A stretch of DNA of 64,000 bases from the NCBI RefSeq assembly GCF_030733745.1, contig NZ_JASHIK010000005.1:1-64000 (forward strand). Reading direction: 5' to 3'. Shown one piece after another: positions 8,258 to 17,215 of this stretch. The notes below the pieces were generated by a model. It searched no databases and was not told where the DNA came from. It saw nothing but the letters and a program-made list of their open reading frames with translations. This DNA comes from Stappia sp. MMSF_3263 (GTDB lineage Bacteria > Pseudomonadota > Alphaproteobacteria > Rhizobiales > Stappiaceae). The position numbers and the translations under genes were made by a program. Position 1 is the first letter of the stretch. The number at the start of each line of letters is the position of its first letter.

Positions 8258-9055
8258 ATGCCGCTTTCCGCCTATCAGATTGCCGAGGAACCCTATTTCG
8301 AACCCCAGGGTGGGGAGGTGGCGCTGTTCTCGGCCGCCCATGCCCTCCGCCAACCGGTGATGATCAAGGGGCCTACGGGCTGCGGCAAGACCCGTTTCAT
8401 CGAACACATGGCCTGGCGGCTCGGTCGGCCGCTGATCACTGTCGCCTGCCACGAGGACATGACGGCCTCCGACCTTGTCGGCCGCTACCTGCTGGATGCC
8501 GGCGGCACCGCGTGGCATGATGGCCCGTTGACGCTTGCCGTGCGGCACGGGGCGATCTGCTATCTCGACGAGATCGTCGAGGCGCGCCAGGACACGACCG
8601 TCGTCGTCCACCCGCTGACTGACGACCGGCGCATCCTGCCGCTGGAAAAGAAGAACGAACTGGTCCGGGCCCATCCCGATTTCCAGCTCGTGATCTCCTA
8701 CAATCCCGGCTACCAGAGCGTGCTGAAGGACCTGAAGGAATCCACCAAGCAGCGCTTCGTCGCACTCGACTTCGCCTATCCCGATGCGGAGCGAGAGGCG
8801 CAGATCGTCGCGCGCGAGGCCGGTGTGGCAAAGGACGTGGCGGTGCTGCTGGTGCGCATTGCCGAGCGCACCCGCAACCTCAAGGGGCACGGCCTCGACG
8901 AGGGTGCCTCGACGCGCATGCTGATCCAGGCCGGACGCCTGATAAAGCAGGGGGTCGGGCTTGCCGAGGCCTGCCACGTCGCCCTTGTGTTGCCGATCAC
9001 CGATGACATGGGCGTGCGCGAGACGCTGAGCGATGTCATAGCTGCCTGCGCCTGA
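8258..9055 (+). CDS. CbbQ/NirQ/NorQ-type AAA+ ATPase
   Basis: A MoxR-class AAA+ protein of 265 residues with Walker A GPTGCGKT (38-45), Walker [11 protein letters not shown] (about 100-109) and sensor-1 region [10 protein letters not shown]. The size and the CbbQ_C-type tail ([18 protein letters not shown]) match CbbQ, NirQ and NorQ, which remodel or activate a partner enzyme together with a VWA protein. That partner gene follows 9 nt downstream. In Pseudomonas the amidase operon also carries an ATPase gene (amiB), so a role in maturing or remodelling an amide-pathway protein is plausible but unproven. Confidence 0.85.
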   Translation: MPLSAYQIAEEPYFEPQGGEVALFSAAHALRQPVMIKGPTGCGKTRFIEHMAWRLGRPLITVACHEDMTASDLVGRYLLDAGGTAWHDGPLTLAVRHGAICYLDEIVEARQDTTVVVHPLTDDRRILPLEKKNELVRAHPDFQLVISYNPGYQSVLKDLKESTKQRFVALDFAYPDAEREAQIVAREAGVAKDVAVLLVRIAERTRNLKGHGLDEGASTRMLIQAGRLIKQGVGLAEACHVALVLPITDDMGVRETLSDVIAACA

Positions 9056-9064
9056 GGCCGTGCC

Positions 9065-10852
9065 ATGACCCTGTCGTCGCCAGCGAAGCTGGACACCTCC
9101 GTCCTCTTGCCGCTTGAGCCTGAGGAAGAGGAAGAACGGCCGCTTTCCGAGCGGATCCCGGGGCTGCGGCGCTATCTGGCGGGGCTCTACGGGGCGCGGG
9201 CGAGCCTTCGCGCCCTGCCGGGCGAGGGCGGGACACAGGTGGCGCGTCGTACGAGCTTCGACGGGCGCGTGCTCTTCCTTCCAGAGGCCTATCGCGGTTT
9301 TCGCGACGAGACCGCAGACCGGCTCTATCTGGCGGCCGTTGCCCATGCCGGCGCGCATCTCGCCTTCGGCCGGGCACGGTTCGAGCCGAAATCACTCAAG
9401 CCCTTGCAGATCGCGCTGATCTCGCTGCTGGAGGATGCCAGGGTCGAGTGGTTGGCGATGGAGGCGCTTCCCGGGCTTCGTCGGCTGTGGCGTCCCTTCC
9501 ATGACGCGCTGGCGCTCGACAAGGACGGGGCGACGGCCACCGCCGAGGTGTTGATGGCGCGCCTTGCGCTTGCGCTTTTCGATCCGGCACGGCCGCTCGA
9601 CAATCCCTGGCTCGCCAAGGGGCGCGACATGTTCTTCGCGGCGATGCCCGAATGGGACGACCCGGGTGCGCTGAGGTTGCTCGGCAGTCTGCTGGGCAAC
9701 GATCTCGGCCAGATGCGTGTGCAGTTCAACTCCAAGACCTATGTCGTGCAGCCGGTCTATCGCGACGACAATGCCGGCCTGTGGGAATTCGACCGTCCGC
9801 CGCCGCCCGAGGAGGACGACACCAGCCTGGCGGAGGCCGTGCGCATCGAGACGCGGGAAAAACCGCCCGAGCCCGGCGAGCGTGAGCGGCGGGAAGCGGG
9901 AGGAGAGAGCGATCCGCGCCCGGCAAGCCTTTCCCCGCTCGATCCAGACCAGTGGATCGCGGTGGCGCGGATGCCGGAATGGGATCACGGAGCCGGCCGG
10001 TTGCGGCCGGACTGGGCCACCATCGTCGAGGCGACACCGCGCACCGCGCCGGCCGCGCTGGTCGAGCGCTGGCTGGAGGCGCGGCCGGATGTCGCCAGGC
10101 GCACCGCCGGCCTGATCCGTCAGGCGAAGGTCGGGCGGCCGGCACGTCTGCGGCGACAAGGCGAGGGCGACCGGCTCGATCTGGATGCGGCTGTCAGGGC
10201 CGCGATCGACCTGCGCGCCGGCTTCGATCCGGACACGCGCGTCTTCGAGCGCAGCGCCTTGTCGGAGCGGGATCTTGCAATGCTGGTGCTGCTCGATATC
10301 TCGGAGTCCACGAAGGACACGATCGGCGGCACGGCGACCTCCGTCTTCTCCGTCCTGCGCGAGGCGGTTGCGCATCTTTCAGCGGCCCTGGCCGAAACGG
10401 GCGACCGTTTCGCGCTGCATGCCTTCTGCTCGAACGGCCGGGACGAGGTGCGCTACAGGCGGGTGAAGGAGTTCGCGGAACCGTTCGGGAACGCTGCAAG
10501 ATCGCGCCTTGCAGGCCTTCGCCCCGGACTTTCGACCCGCATGGGCGCAGCGCTCCGCGTGGCGACGCGCGAGGCGGCGCGGCAACTCTCCCATCGCCGG
10601 CTGGTGCTGGTCGTCACCGACGGCGAACCCTCCGACATCGACGTCACCGATCCCGCCTATCTGGTCGAGGACGCCCGCAAGGCGGTGCAGGAGGCGGCGG
10701 GCGCCGGTGTCGACGTCTTCTGCGTCGGTCTCGACAAGACCGGCGAGACTTATCTGTCGCGCATCTTCGGGCGCGGCAACTTCGTCCAGATCGGCAAGGT
10801 CGAGATGCTGCCTGACCGGCTGCCGCAGATCTATGTGCGGCTGACGCGGTGA
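9065..10852 (+). CDS. CbbO/NorD-type von Willebrand factor A protein
   Basis: A 595-residue protein ending in a VWA domain. The MIDAS motif DISES is at residues 411-415 within MLVLLDISEST, and VTDGEPSDID supplies a further metal-site segment. The N-terminal part (about 1-260) contains the helical region typical of CbbO/NorD, followed by an acidic, arginine-rich linker (EEDDTSLAEAVRIETREKPPEP). Such proteins act as substrate adaptors for CbbQ/NorQ ATPases. It is last in the amidase operon, convergent with the TetR gene. The client is unknown; the amidase is the obvious candidate by position only. Confidence 0.82.
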   Translation: MTLSSPAKLDTSVLLPLEPEEEEERPLSERIPGLRRYLAGLYGARASLRALPGEGGTQVARRTSFDGRVLFLPEAYRGFRDETADRLYLAAVAHAGAHLAFGRARFEPKSLKPLQIALISLLEDARVEWLAMEALPGLRRLWRPFHDALALDKDGATATAEVLMARLALALFDPARPLDNPWLAKGRDMFFAAMPEWDDPGALRLLGSLLGNDLGQMRVQFNSKTYVVQPVYRDDNAGLWEFDRPPPPEEDDTSLAEAVRIETREKPPEPGERERREAGGESDPRPASLSPLDPDQWIAVARMPEWDHGAGRLRPDWATIVEATPRTAPAALVERWLEARPDVARRTAGLIRQAKVGRPARLRRQGEGDRLDLDAAVRAAIDLRAGFDPDTRVFERSALSERDLAMLVLLDISESTKDTIGGTATSVFSVLREAVAHLSAALAETGDRFALHAFCSNGRDEVRYRRVKEFAEPFGNAARSRLAGLRPGLSTRMGAALRVATREAARQLSHRRLVLVVTDGEPSDIDVTDPAYLVEDARKAVQEAAGAGVDVFCVGLDKTGETYLSRIFGRGNFVQIGKVEMLPDRLPQIYVRLTR

Positions 10853-10874
10853 GGGGTCGCGCTCCGGGTCCTTG

Positions 10875-11498
10875 TCAGTCCTGGCAGGGAATGTCGAAGG
10901 CGGAAAGAAAACGGCCGACCGCCGCACGGATCTCCGGCCCGGAATCCTCCGGGCAGGGCACCTGATAGATGTATCGGCGGATGCCGATATAGACGATGCC
11001 GCCATGCAGGTTCCAGATGTCCTCCATCTCCGGCTTTTCCGGACCGGGAGCGGCAAGACAGACCTCCTCCATGAGCGGGCGCAGCAGGAGCCCGCTCACG
11101 AATTCCAGATAACGCCGGTTCAGCTCGGCGCCGGCAAGGCCGGAAAACATGAAGATGCGCATCCACTCGTAGCTGAAGATCGCGTGCGTGTACTCGCGGT
11201 AGAAGGTCAGCGTCCGGTCGTGGATCGAGCGGGACCTGTCGCCGATCAGCGCCGGCCAGTCCGGCGAGATGCGATCGAGATAGACGGCACGGTAGACCGC
11301 CTCGATCAGGTCCGTCTTGGTGTTGAAATAATTGAAGATCAGCGATTGCGTCACACCCAGGCGCTTGGACAGTTCGCGGGTGTTTCCCTCCAGGCCCACT
11401 TCGGAGAAATAGGCGGTGGCGCCGGCGATGATCATCGCCCGCCGCTCCTCCGGCGACAGGCGCTTGCGGTCGCCCGAACTCGTCTCGCTTTTCGTCAT
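10875..11498 (-). CDS. TetR-family transcriptional regulator
   Basis: A 207-residue regulator with a TetR helix-turn-helix at about residues 15-60 (RRAMIIAGATAYFSEVGLEG, then TRELSKRLGVTQSLIFNYF). The ligand-binding part continues to the C terminus. The ATG at 11498 is chosen because it leaves the normal short arm before the helix-turn-helix; a longer frame to 11696 would run through the AT-rich promoter region. It is divergent from the molybdenum hydroxylase operon and probably controls it, possibly via the inverted repeat at 11598-11609. Confidence 0.85.
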   Translation of the reverse strand: MTKSETSSGDRKRLSPEERRAMIIAGATAYFSEVGLEGNTRELSKRLGVTQSLIFNYFNTKTDLIEAVYRAVYLDRISPDWPALIGDRSRSIHDRTLTFYREYTHAIFSYEWMRIFMFSGLAGAELNRRYLEFVSGLLLRPLMEEVCLAAPGPEKPEMEDIWNLHGGIVYIGIRRYIYQVPCPEDSGPEIRAAVGRFLSAFDIPCQD

Positions 11499-11597
11499 CC
11501 CGCCCGCTCGTTGTGGCCCAGACCGCTGGAAAACCTTCTTGTTCCGGTCGGCATCGCCGTCGTCAAGTTTTCTCTTGCTTTTCGATAAACCATAATA

Positions 11598-11609
11598 GAT
11601 CATTTGATC
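11598..11609. promoter_or_regulatory. Inverted repeat in the TetR/hydroxylase divergent promoter
   Basis: GATCA-TT-TGATC lies in the only AT-rich stretch between the TetR gene and the hydroxylase operon. Position and symmetry make it a candidate operator; there is only one copy, so support is modest. Confidence 0.4.
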
Positions 11610-11694
11610 AATAAAGAAAGACGCCGTTGCCCCATCCGCTCCTCCGCGCAGGAGCATCCGGACAGGAACGCGGCCGTCGGGGAGGAACATCGAC

Positions 11695-12540
11695 ATGAAA
11701 GCCGCAGCGGCCGGATACGTCCGGGCGAACGATCTCTCTCATGCCATTTCCCTGCTTGCCGCCTCCGAGGGACAGGCACGGGTGCTGGCCGGCGGACAGA
11801 GTCTGATCGCCTCGCTCAACCTGCGTCTTGCCGGCGAGACGGCGCTGATCGACATCAACGGCGTCACGGAACTTTGCGGCATCGCGCTTGACGGCGATGT
11901 GCTGCGTATTGGGGCGCTTACCCGTCACCGCGAGCTAGCGACATCCGATCTTGTTGCCCGTCATGCGCCGGCCATTTCCCAGGCCGCGCCGCTCATTGCC
12001 CATGCTGCGATCCGCAACAGGGGCACGATCGGCGGGTCGCTCGCCTATGCCGATCCGGCGGCGGAATTGCCGGCCTGCATGATCGCGCTCGATGCGACCA
12101 TCGTCGTGCAGGGGCCTGCCGGTCGGCGTGGGGTGAGGGCGACCGACTTTTTCATCGACCTGTTCACCACCGACCTTGGCGAGGACGAGATGATCGTCGC
12201 GATCGAGGTGCCCGCATGCGCGCCCGGCGAGCGGCAGGTGACGATGGAGCTTGCCCGGCGCTCCGGCGACTACGCGCTTGCCGGCATCGTGCTGGTCCGA
12301 CGCGAGAATGGCGCGCGGGTGGCCTTCTTCGGTGTCGGTCCGACAGCGGTCCTGGCGCGCGCCGCGATGGCCGTGATCGACCGCGAGGGTTCGCCGGACG
12401 AGGCTGCAGCCGTCCTTGATCAGGATATCCAGCCGCTCGACGACGTGCATGCTCCCGCTTCCGTCCGTCTTCATCTGGCGCGCGTGTTGCTGCGCCGTGC
12501 CCTCAACGCGACCCTTGCCGCGGAGGTCGGTCATGTCTGA
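11695..12540 (+). CDS. Molybdenum hydroxylase FAD subunit (CoxM-like)
   Basis: A 281-residue FAD-binding subunit of the xanthine dehydrogenase/CoxM family. The two FAD loops are visible: AGGQSLIASLNLR (about residues 32-44) and TIGGSLAYADPAAELPA (about 110-126). It passes electrons from the iron-sulfur subunit to an acceptor. It is first in a medium-small-large operon, the CoxMSL order, and overlaps the small-subunit gene by 8 nt. The substrate is unknown; the neighbouring TRAP transporter hints at an imported organic acid or its derivative. Confidence 0.9.
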   Translation: MKAAAAGYVRANDLSHAISLLAASEGQARVLAGGQSLIASLNLRLAGETALIDINGVTELCGIALDGDVLRIGALTRHRELATSDLVARHAPAISQAAPLIAHAAIRNRGTIGGSLAYADPAAELPACMIALDATIVVQGPAGRRGVRATDFFIDLFTTDLGEDEMIVAIEVPACAPGERQVTMELARRSGDYALAGIVLVRRENGARVAFFGVGPTAVLARAAMAVIDREGSPDEAAAVLDQDIQPLDDVHAPASVRLHLARVLLRRALNATLAAEVGHV

Positions 12541-13045
12541 TATCGCAGGGTTTCCCACCAAGGTGGACATCTCGCTCACGGTCAATGGCGAAAGGGTCGA
12601 GGCGCGCGTTGACGTCGCCCGGCATCTCGTCGATTTCCTGCGTCTCGATCTTGGTCTGAGCGGCAGCCATGCGGGTTGCGAGCATGGTGTGTGCGGCGCC
12701 TGCACGCTGCAGGTCAATGGCGAGGTGGTGCGCGGCTGCCTGACGCTTGCCGCCCAGCTCGACGGGGCCGAGGTGTGGACCGTGGAGGGTCTGACCGACA
12801 CGGGCAGCCTTGCCGATCTTCAGGCGGCATTCGTCTCCCGCAACGCCTTGCAGTGCGGCTTCTGCACGCCGGGCATGCTGTTCGCCGCCGCCGACGTGCT
12901 GGCGTCGGGTAAGGTTCCGAGCCGCGCGGAAATCCGTGAGCACATCTCCGGCAACTATTGCCGCTGCACCGGATACGAGGCGGTGGTGGACGCCATCGAG
13001 ACGGTCGCAAGGTCGCGTGCCGGTGGCGGGGAGGCTTCGGCATGA
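12533..13045 (+). CDS. Molybdenum hydroxylase [2Fe-2S] subunit (CoxS-like)
   Basis: A 170-residue two-domain iron-sulfur subunit. The plant-ferredoxin-type cluster ligands are Cys49, 54, 57 and 69 (CEHGVCGAC...C) and the second cluster ligands are Cys108, 111, 143 and 145 (CGFC...CRC). The ATG at 12533 overlaps the FAD-subunit stop and gives the normal N terminus (VDISLTVNGE); a longer in-frame start at 12416 is inside the upstream gene. It relays electrons between the molybdenum site and FAD and overlaps the large-subunit gene as ATGA. Confidence 0.93.
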   Translation: MSDIAGFPTKVDISLTVNGERVEARVDVARHLVDFLRLDLGLSGSHAGCEHGVCGACTLQVNGEVVRGCLTLAAQLDGAEVWTVEGLTDTGSLADLQAAFVSRNALQCGFCTPGMLFAAADVLASGKVPSRAEIREHISGNYCRCTGYEAVVDAIETVARSRAGGGEASA

Positions 13046-15417
13046 CCATCAATTTCGGCAATCCCGATCGTCCCAACAGCTATATCGGCCGCACCGTTCC
13101 CCGTCCCAATGCCCGCCGGCTGGTCGAGGGGCGGGGCCGCTATGTCGACGACATCGTGCTGCCGCGCATGCTGCATGTCGCCTTCGTCCGCAGCCCCCAT
13201 GGCCATGCGCGGATCCTGGCCATCGACACCGGGGCGGCGTCTGCCGTGCCGGGCGTGCGCCGCGTCTTCACGGGCGCGGATATCGCGGAGTTCTGCAGCC
13301 CCTGGGTTGCCGTTCTCGCCCATCTGAAGGGACTGAAGTCGGCGCCGCAGCATCCACTTGCGATGGAGCGAGCCACATGGACCGGAGAGGCCGTCGTCGC
13401 CGTCGTTGCCGACACGCGCGCGGCCGCGGAGGATGGCGCGGCGCTGGTGGAGGTGGAGTACGAGACGCTTCCCGTCGTCACCGATATCCGCACCGCGCTC
13501 GACGAGACGACGCCACTTATCCATTCGGAACTTGGCGACAATCTCGCCTTCCGCCGCCTGCACGAGCACGGCGAGGTGGATGCGGTTTTCGCCGGGGCGC
13601 ACACGGTGGTGGAGGCAAGTTTCAAGACGGCGCGGCACACCGGTGTGTGCGTCGAGCCACGCTCGATCCTCGCCGACTACAATCCCGCCGAAGGGCAGAT
13701 GACGGTCTACCACTCGACCCAGGCCCCGCACATGATGCAAAGCGTCATCGCCCAGCATCTCGACATGCCGGAAGGCAGGGTTCGGGTGATCTGCGGCGAC
13801 GTGGGCGGTTCCTATGGGATCAAGGTGCATGTCTACCCGGACGAGATGGCAACAGTCGCCATCTCGCGTGCCATGGGGCGACCGGTGAAGTTCATCGCCG
13901 ACCGGATCGAGAGCTTTGCCACCGACATTCATGCCCGTGACCACGAGATCGACGCGCGCATCGCGGTCGACGGGGATGGCCGCATTCTCGGCATTGACGT
14001 TGATGACTGGACCGGCATCGGCCCCTATTCGGTCTATCCGCGGACCTCGGCGATCGAGGGCAACCAGGTGGTCAACCTGTGCGGCGGTCCCTATGACTTT
14101 GCCGCCTATCGGGCCCGCACCACGGTGGTGCTGCAGAACAAGGCGCCGACCTGCCAGTATCGGGCCGTCGGCCATCCGATCGCGGTGGCGATCACGGAAG
14201 GGCTGGTCGATTTCGCCGCCGAGGCGCTTGGCCTCGATCCGGTCGAGATGCGTCGCCGCAACCTGATCAGGGACGATGCCTATCCGTGCACCTCTCCGGC
14301 CAACATGCGCTTCGAGGGCCTGTCGCATCACGCTTCGCTCACCAAGCTTCTGGAGCTGATGGACTATGACGGCCTGCGGGCCGAGCAGGCGGCTCTGAGA
14401 GAAAAGGGCATCCATCGCGGCATCGGCATTGCCAGCTTCATCGAACTGACCAATCCGAGCCCGTTCATGTACGGCATCGGCGGTGCGCGGATCTCCGCGC
14501 AGGACGGCTGTACCGTGCGCATGGACCCGGATGGCAGCGTCGTTGCCATGTCGGGCGTCACGGAGCAGGGGCAGGGCACCGAAGCGATGCTGTCGCAGAT
14601 CGTCGCGGAGGCCGTCGGGGTTCCGGTGACGCGGGTAAAGGTGGTGACGGGCGATACCCAGACGACCCCTTATGGCGGGGGAACCTGGGCCTCGCGCGGG
14701 GCCGGCATCGGCGGCGAGGCGGCGCTTCAGGCGGGCCTGGCGCTGAAGGACAGCATCCTGACGGTTGCTGGCTCGATGCTGCAATGCGCGCCGGACGGGC
14801 TCGACATCGTCGATGGCCAGGTCTGCGACAAGGCCGGCGGCGAGGCGCGCATGCCGCTCGAGGAGCTTGGCCGGATCGTCTATTTCCGCGGCGACACATT
14901 GCCGAAGGACCTGCCGCGCGAACTGGTGCAGACGCGCCACTTCATCACTTCGGACTATCCGTTCGCCTTCACCAACGGCGTGCAGGCGAGCTACCTGGAG
15001 GTCGATACCGAGACCGGTTTCGTCAAACTCCTGAAGCACTGGTGCGTGGAGGATTGCGGCCGGGTGATCAATCCGCAGCTCGTCGACGAGCAAATCCGCG
15101 GTGGCATCGTCCAGGGGCTCGGCGGTGCGCTCTTCGAGGAGTGCCACTATGACGAGGACGGCCAGCTGCTGAACGCCAACATGGCCGACTATCTCGTGCC
15201 GATGGCAGCCGAAATGCCCGACATGGTGATCGGCCACGTGGAAACGCCGACGCAGGAATCGCTGCTTGGCGCCAAGGGAGCCGGAGAGGCCGGCACGGCC
15301 GGCGCACCGGCCGCGGTGATGAACGCCGTCAACGATGCGCTTCGCCCGCTGGGAGGGCGGGTGACGCAGATGCCGTTCACGCCGGCCCGGATCCTGGCGT
15401 CGATCGGAGTTGAATGA
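13042..15417 (+). CDS. Molybdenum hydroxylase large subunit (CoxL-like), molybdopterin-binding
   Basis: A 791-residue catalytic subunit. The N-terminal aldehyde oxidase a/b hammerhead region is followed by molybdopterin-binding domains. The catalytic glutamate is Glu749 in GAKGAGEAGTAG. At the substrate loop the sequence is QYRAVG (372-377), not the AYRCSFR of true CO dehydrogenase nor the usual AYRGAG, so this is not a CO dehydrogenase and its substrate is open. It probably hydroxylates an aldehyde, N-heterocycle or related compound in the cytoplasm. The TRAP binding-protein gene follows 72 nt later on the same strand. Confidence 0.88.
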   Translation: MTINFGNPDRPNSYIGRTVPRPNARRLVEGRGRYVDDIVLPRMLHVAFVRSPHGHARILAIDTGAASAVPGVRRVFTGADIAEFCSPWVAVLAHLKGLKSAPQHPLAMERATWTGEAVVAVVADTRAAAEDGAALVEVEYETLPVVTDIRTALDETTPLIHSELGDNLAFRRLHEHGEVDAVFAGAHTVVEASFKTARHTGVCVEPRSILADYNPAEGQMTVYHSTQAPHMMQSVIAQHLDMPEGRVRVICGDVGGSYGIKVHVYPDEMATVAISRAMGRPVKFIADRIESFATDIHARDHEIDARIAVDGDGRILGIDVDDWTGIGPYSVYPRTSAIEGNQVVNLCGGPYDFAAYRARTTVVLQNKAPTCQYRAVGHPIAVAITEGLVDFAAEALGLDPVEMRRRNLIRDDAYPCTSPANMRFEGLSHHASLTKLLELMDYDGLRAEQAALREKGIHRGIGIASFIELTNPSPFMYGIGGARISAQDGCTVRMDPDGSVVAMSGVTEQGQGTEAMLSQIVAEAVGVPVTRVKVVTGDTQTTPYGGGTWASRGAGIGGEAALQAGLALKDSILTVAGSMLQCAPDGLDIVDGQVCDKAGGEARMPLEELGRIVYFRGDTLPKDLPRELVQTRHFITSDYPFAFTNGVQASYLEVDTETGFVKLLKHWCVEDCGRVINPQLVDEQIRGGIVQGLGGALFEECHYDEDGQLLNANMADYLVPMAAEMPDMVIGHVETPTQESLLGAKGAGEAGTAGAPAAVMNAVNDALRPLGGRVTQMPFTPARILASIGVE

Positions 15418-15489
15418 TCCGCATCCGGGAAGGATGCGCATGCCCCCGGAGAAGGGGAGCGAACTGGGAAGCGAACTGGGAGGAAAGTC

Positions 15490-16548
15490 ATGAACATGAA
15501 GCATCTCTTCGTGGCCGCCACGATGCTCGGCACGGCCTTCGCCATGCCGGCGGCGGCACAGCAGTCGATCACGGTCAATATCGGCTCCAGCCATCCGGAG
15601 GCGAATATCTGGGTGTGGGCGATGAAGAACGTCTTCCAGCCGGAGGTCGACCGCCTGCTCGCCGAGAAGGGCGAGTACAAGGTCAACTGGGTCGAGGCCT
15701 ATGGCGGCACGCTCTACAAGTTCACAGACACGCGCGAGGCTGTGCGTGACGGCATCGTCGACGTGGGAATGGTGGGCACGGTCTGGGAAGGCGCCACCAT
15801 GCCGCTCCAGAACGTCACCTATTTCACGCCGTTCGCGACGTCCGACCATCTGCTGCTGATCGACATCTTCGACAGGCTGTCGGACGAACTGCCGGAGCTG
15901 CGCGACAGCTGGGCGGAGCAGAACATGGTGCACCTGTCGTCGCTGATCACGGACAGCTATGATGTCTACGCCAATTTCGAGATCGACACGCTGGCGGATC
16001 TGCAGAACCGCAAGATCAATGCACCGGGCACCTCGGCCAACTGGCTGCGCGATACCGGCGCAACGCCGATCGACGGAGCCTTGACCACCTACTACACCAA
16101 CATCCAGACCGGTGTTTCTGAAGGAGCCCTCTCGTTTGCCTCCGGCATCCTGCCGACGCGGGTCTACGAGGTCGCGCCGAAGCTGACGCGCGTCGGCATC
16201 GGCGCCATGTATTTCGGCGGCATCGCGGTCAACAAGAGCTTTTTCGACGGGTTGCCGGCCGACGTCCAGGCCGTGTTCCGTGCCGCCGGCAAGGAGACGT
16301 CCAGGCGCCACGGTGCCTACGTGACCGACAAGGCCAACACGGCGATCACCGAGATGCAGGCAGCAGGCCTGGAGATCACCGAACTGTCGGCCGAGGAAAA
16401 GCGCAAGTGGGTCAGCAACCTGCCGAACATCGTCGAGCCGTGGCTGGAGACCGGCGGCGATGCGGCAAAGACCGTGCTCAAGGCCTATTTCGCGGCCCTT
16501 CGCGAGGCAGGTGTCGAGCCGCTGCGCGACTGGGACGCCGGTCTCTAG
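15490..16548 (+). CDS. TRAP transporter substrate-binding protein, DctP family
   Basis: A 352-residue periplasmic binding protein with a Sec signal peptide (MKHLFVAATMLGTAFAMPAAAQ, cleaved near residue 23). DctP hallmarks include the helix region around GGTLYKFTDTREAVRDGIVD and the central segment LADLQNRKINAPGT. TRAP systems import organic acids using the sodium or proton gradient. It lies between the hydroxylase operon and the two TRAP membrane genes. The ligand cannot be read from sequence. Confidence 0.88.
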   Translation: MNMKHLFVAATMLGTAFAMPAAAQQSITVNIGSSHPEANIWVWAMKNVFQPEVDRLLAEKGEYKVNWVEAYGGTLYKFTDTREAVRDGIVDVGMVGTVWEGATMPLQNVTYFTPFATSDHLLLIDIFDRLSDELPELRDSWAEQNMVHLSSLITDSYDVYANFEIDTLADLQNRKINAPGTSANWLRDTGATPIDGALTTYYTNIQTGVSEGALSFASGILPTRVYEVAPKLTRVGIGAMYFGGIAVNKSFFDGLPADVQAVFRAAGKETSRRHGAYVTDKANTAITEMQAAGLEITELSAEEKRKWVSNLPNIVEPWLETGGDAAKTVLKAYFAALREAGVEPLRDWDAGL

Positions 16549-16569
16549 GACGATAGCCGTTTCCGAACC

Positions 16570-16602
16570 GGACCCCGCCCGGATAGCATCCGGGCGGGGT
16601 CC
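16570..16602 (+). promoter_or_regulatory. 15-bp perfect hairpin between dctP-like and dctQ-like genes
   Basis: Positions 16570-16584 pair perfectly with 16588-16602, leaving a 3-nt loop. There is no T tract. It is expected to protect the binding-protein message or reduce read-through into the membrane subunits. Confidence 0.72.
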
Positions 16603-16654
16603 TTGCGCCGCGCGAATACGGTGCAGCAGGCACGAAGCCGGGGAGAGTGGGTGA

Positions 16655-17215
16655 ATGGCCGAGGAGATCGATCTGGAGACGAGCGTCGAGGCGCCGACCT
16701 CGCGCACGGTGGCGCGTGGTCCCTTCGCCCTGGCGGCCAACGCGCTGGCGGCAATCGGCACGATCTGGATCTTCGTGATGATGCTGGTCATCGTCGCCGA
16801 CGTGCTCGGCCGCAATCTCTTCAACGCCCCGATCACCGGCGTGGCGGAAGTCTGCGCCCGCTCCGTTGTCGCCATCGTCTTCCTGCAGGTGTCCTCGGCG
16901 GTGCTCAGCGGACGCATGACGCGGGCGGACTTCTTCGTGCGCGGCCTTGAACAGGCAAGCCCGCGCGTCATGCGCCTTGTCGACGCGCTGTTCGCGCTTG
17001 TCGGCGCCGCCGTCTTTCTGGCAATCCTCTACGCGACCTGGCCGGACACGGTGGCCGCCTGGCGGGGCAGCGAGTATTTCGGCGTGCAGGGCGTCTTCAC
17101 CATCCCGACGCTGCCGTTCCGCGCCATCATTGTCATCGGCTCCGCCTTCGCCGCCGCCGCCTATCTCGCGGTTGCAGCCTCGCATCTCGTTTCTCAACCG
17201 AAAGACGACGCATGA
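16655..17215 (+). CDS. TRAP transporter small membrane subunit, DctQ family
   Basis: A 186-residue membrane protein with four hydrophobic segments and the DctQ signature region VADVLGRNLFNAPITGVAEV. GGGGAGAG precedes the ATG at 16655. It associates with the large DctM subunit and overlaps its gene by four bases (ATGA). The hydrophilic N-terminal tail of about 30 residues is slightly long for the family. Confidence 0.88.
   Translation: MAEEIDLETSVEAPTSRTVARGPFALAANALAAIGTIWIFVMMLVIVADVLGRNLFNAPITGVAEVCARSVVAIVFLQVSSAVLSGRMTRADFFVRGLEQASPRVMRLVDALFALVGAAVFLAILYATWPDTVAAWRGSEYFGVQGVFTIPTLPFRAIIVIGSAFAAAAYLAVAASHLVSQPKDDA

Noticed and set aside
13042-15417. Assignment of the CoxMSL-type genes as CO dehydrogenase
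   Set aside because: The diagnostic AYRCSFR loop is replaced by QYRAVG.
12955-16971. A 1338-codon minus-strand open frame opposite the hydroxylase and TRAP genes
   Set aside because: It is exactly antisense to genes with clear catalytic motifs and has no recognisable domain; long antisense frames are common at this GC content.
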